From contig CALMAH010000023.1 of NCBI GenBank assembly GCA_937859595.1, positions 1-64,000 of the forward strand: a stretch of DNA of 64,000 bases, read 5' to 3'. The notes under the pieces are model-generated. The model worked only from the letters and a program-made list of their open reading frames with translations. It had not been told where the DNA came from and did not search any database. This document shows, piece by piece, positions 63,095 to 64,000 of this stretch (within the stretch, counting starts at the first letter, position 1; each line of letters begins with the position of its first letter). This DNA is from an uncultured Acidobacteriota bacterium (lineage in GTDB: Bacteria > Acidobacteriota > Blastocatellia > Pyrinomonadales > Pyrinomonadaceae). Both the position numbers and the translations under genes were made by a program.

Positions 63095-64000
63095 ATGCTA
63101 GCTTCTGTCAGACTAGTCGGGCCGGTTCGGGCAGTCGGATCTGTCTGGTTTCTTGTTATTTTCCTGACGGCCCTGTTCGCTTTTCAGCAAACCGGGCTTG
63201 CCCAGAATTTGAACACCGCCAACGGCTCTGAGTCCACTGCTCCGACACCGGCCCCGGAACCGACCCCTATTCCCCTCTCTTCTATAGTAACTGAGGCCGA
63301 TTCGGTCGCCGCCCGGCTTCGTGAGATCCGCCTGCGGCTGACAGAGCCTTCGCAGATCGCAACGCTCAGGGGCCAGATCCCCGAACTCCGCGAACTTGTC
63401 GATGCTCGCGAACCTGAAGCAAGGTCCGTTCTAGCCTCCGAACCGGCTCTCGACGATTTGCGCCAGATAGAGCAGGAATGGCAGGAACTCGCCCGCAATT
63501 TCCCGAACTGGAAGCGCTCCCTTCGGGAACAGATCGCCGAGTACGACAAATATCTTGAAGAGCTGGCCGCGACAGCTCGGATCTGGGCGCTAACCGTATC
63601 AAGCGATCTGACGTCCGCCGAGACGGGTGAAGGTTCTCCGGAGAACCGCAGAACGGAGATTCCCGCCGAGATCACACAAAAGATCGCCGAAACAAGACAG
63701 GCGATAGCGGAAACTCTCACGCTGGTTGAAGAAAAGCGCACTGACCTGGTCTCCCTCCAGGCGCGGATCAGCGAACTAGAGGCCAGGACGACCGCAATAC
63801 TCGACGAGGTTTATCGCAGCCGTGAACTTCGGCTTACAAACCTGCTCGTCAGAGACGACGCCCCGATCTGGATTGCCCACGGTGAAATGGATTCGCCGGT
63901 AACGCTTTTTCGCCGGTCTTTCGACACGGTCGATGCCCAGGCCGCCATTCTGCGCGCATACGCCGTTGCCCGCACTGACCGTTTTGCTCTACACGCTGTC
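63095..64000 (+). CDS. Probable mechanosensitive (MscS-type) channel, N-terminal part
   Basis: The frame is open from ATG 63095 (a GTG lies at 63092) to the window end, 302 codons without a stop. It begins with a signal/anchor (about 13-35), then a Pro/Thr-rich linker. A long helical, coiled-coil periplasmic region follows (about 65-250), with stretches such as LRQIEQEWQEL and IAETRQAIAETL. This resembles the N-terminal domain of large MscS/MscK-type channels; the channel helices would lie beyond the window. Another envelope coiled-coil protein cannot be excluded. Confidence 0.62.
   Translation, partial: MLASVRLVGPVRAVGSVWFLVIFLTALFAFQQTGLAQNLNTANGSESTAPTPAPEPTPIPLSSIVTEADSVAARLREIRLRLTEPSQIATLRGQIPELRELVDAREPEARSVLASEPALDDLRQIEQEWQELARNFPNWKRSLREQIAEYDKYLEELAATARIWALTVSSDLTSAETGEGSPENRRTEIPAEITQKIAETRQAIAETLTLVEEKRTDLVSLQARISELEARTTAILDEVYRSRELRLTNLLVRDDAPIWIAHGEMDSPVTLFRRSFDTVDAQAAILRAYAVARTDRFALHAV

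Overview
The window is about 55% GC by eye and densely coded on both strands. It has no rRNA or tRNA that I can see. The gene content suggests a free-living heterotroph of the Acidobacteriota, probably class Blastocatellia. The main signs are long secreted M36 peptidases and a Reelin-like protein that all end in repeats with aspartate-rich D-x-D-G-D-G loops, TolB-like/TPR proteins with a short zinc ribbon, many small lipoproteins, and a radical SAM protein of the tetraether/membrane-spanning-lipid type. This placement is inference from gene style, not from a marker gene.

Layout. 1-953 is non-coding and repeat-rich. It holds a 62-bp direct repeat made of short palindromes, then three diverged ~115-bp units in which a six-base word and its complement recur at four fixed positions, with a different word in each unit. 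954-4981 is an ABC exporter (ATPase plus FtsX-type permease) divergent from a TesA-like lipoprotein esterase. 4978-10589 carries an unknown secreted protein, threonine synthase, an FkbM methyltransferase, a lipoprotein and the radical SAM protein. 10796-23267 is metabolic and secretory: a subtilase, glucose-6-phosphate isomerase, a TPR protein, inositol-phosphate synthase, an AMP-dependent ligase, a lipoprotein, an aldehyde dehydrogenase and an M1 peptidase.

23501-41246 is a catabolic region for reductive pyrimidine degradation. It has a class III transaminase, dihydropyrimidinase, an NCS1 nucleobase transporter, a beta-ureidopropionase-type amidohydrolase, a RidA protein and the two dihydropyrimidine dehydrogenase subunits PreT and PreA. 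Together these would import uracil or thymine, reduce it, open the ring, remove the carbamoyl group and transaminate the beta-amino acid. Several unrelated small cassettes interrupt the series: a PIN-toxin remnant, an MntA/HepT pair, a BrnT/BrnA pair and an AT-rich McrB-N-like/PD-(D/E)xK protein.

41254-44403 contains an unknown secreted protein and a divergent kinase-like protein/acyl-CoA dehydrogenase pair. 44832-49888 is a pilMNOPQ type IV pilus operon with a long leader and a terminator. 50000-60203 is a minus-strand block of three large secreted proteins with related C-terminal repeats. 60397-64000 holds a DinG-like helicase, a small membrane protein and the start of a probable mechanosensitive channel cut by the window edge.
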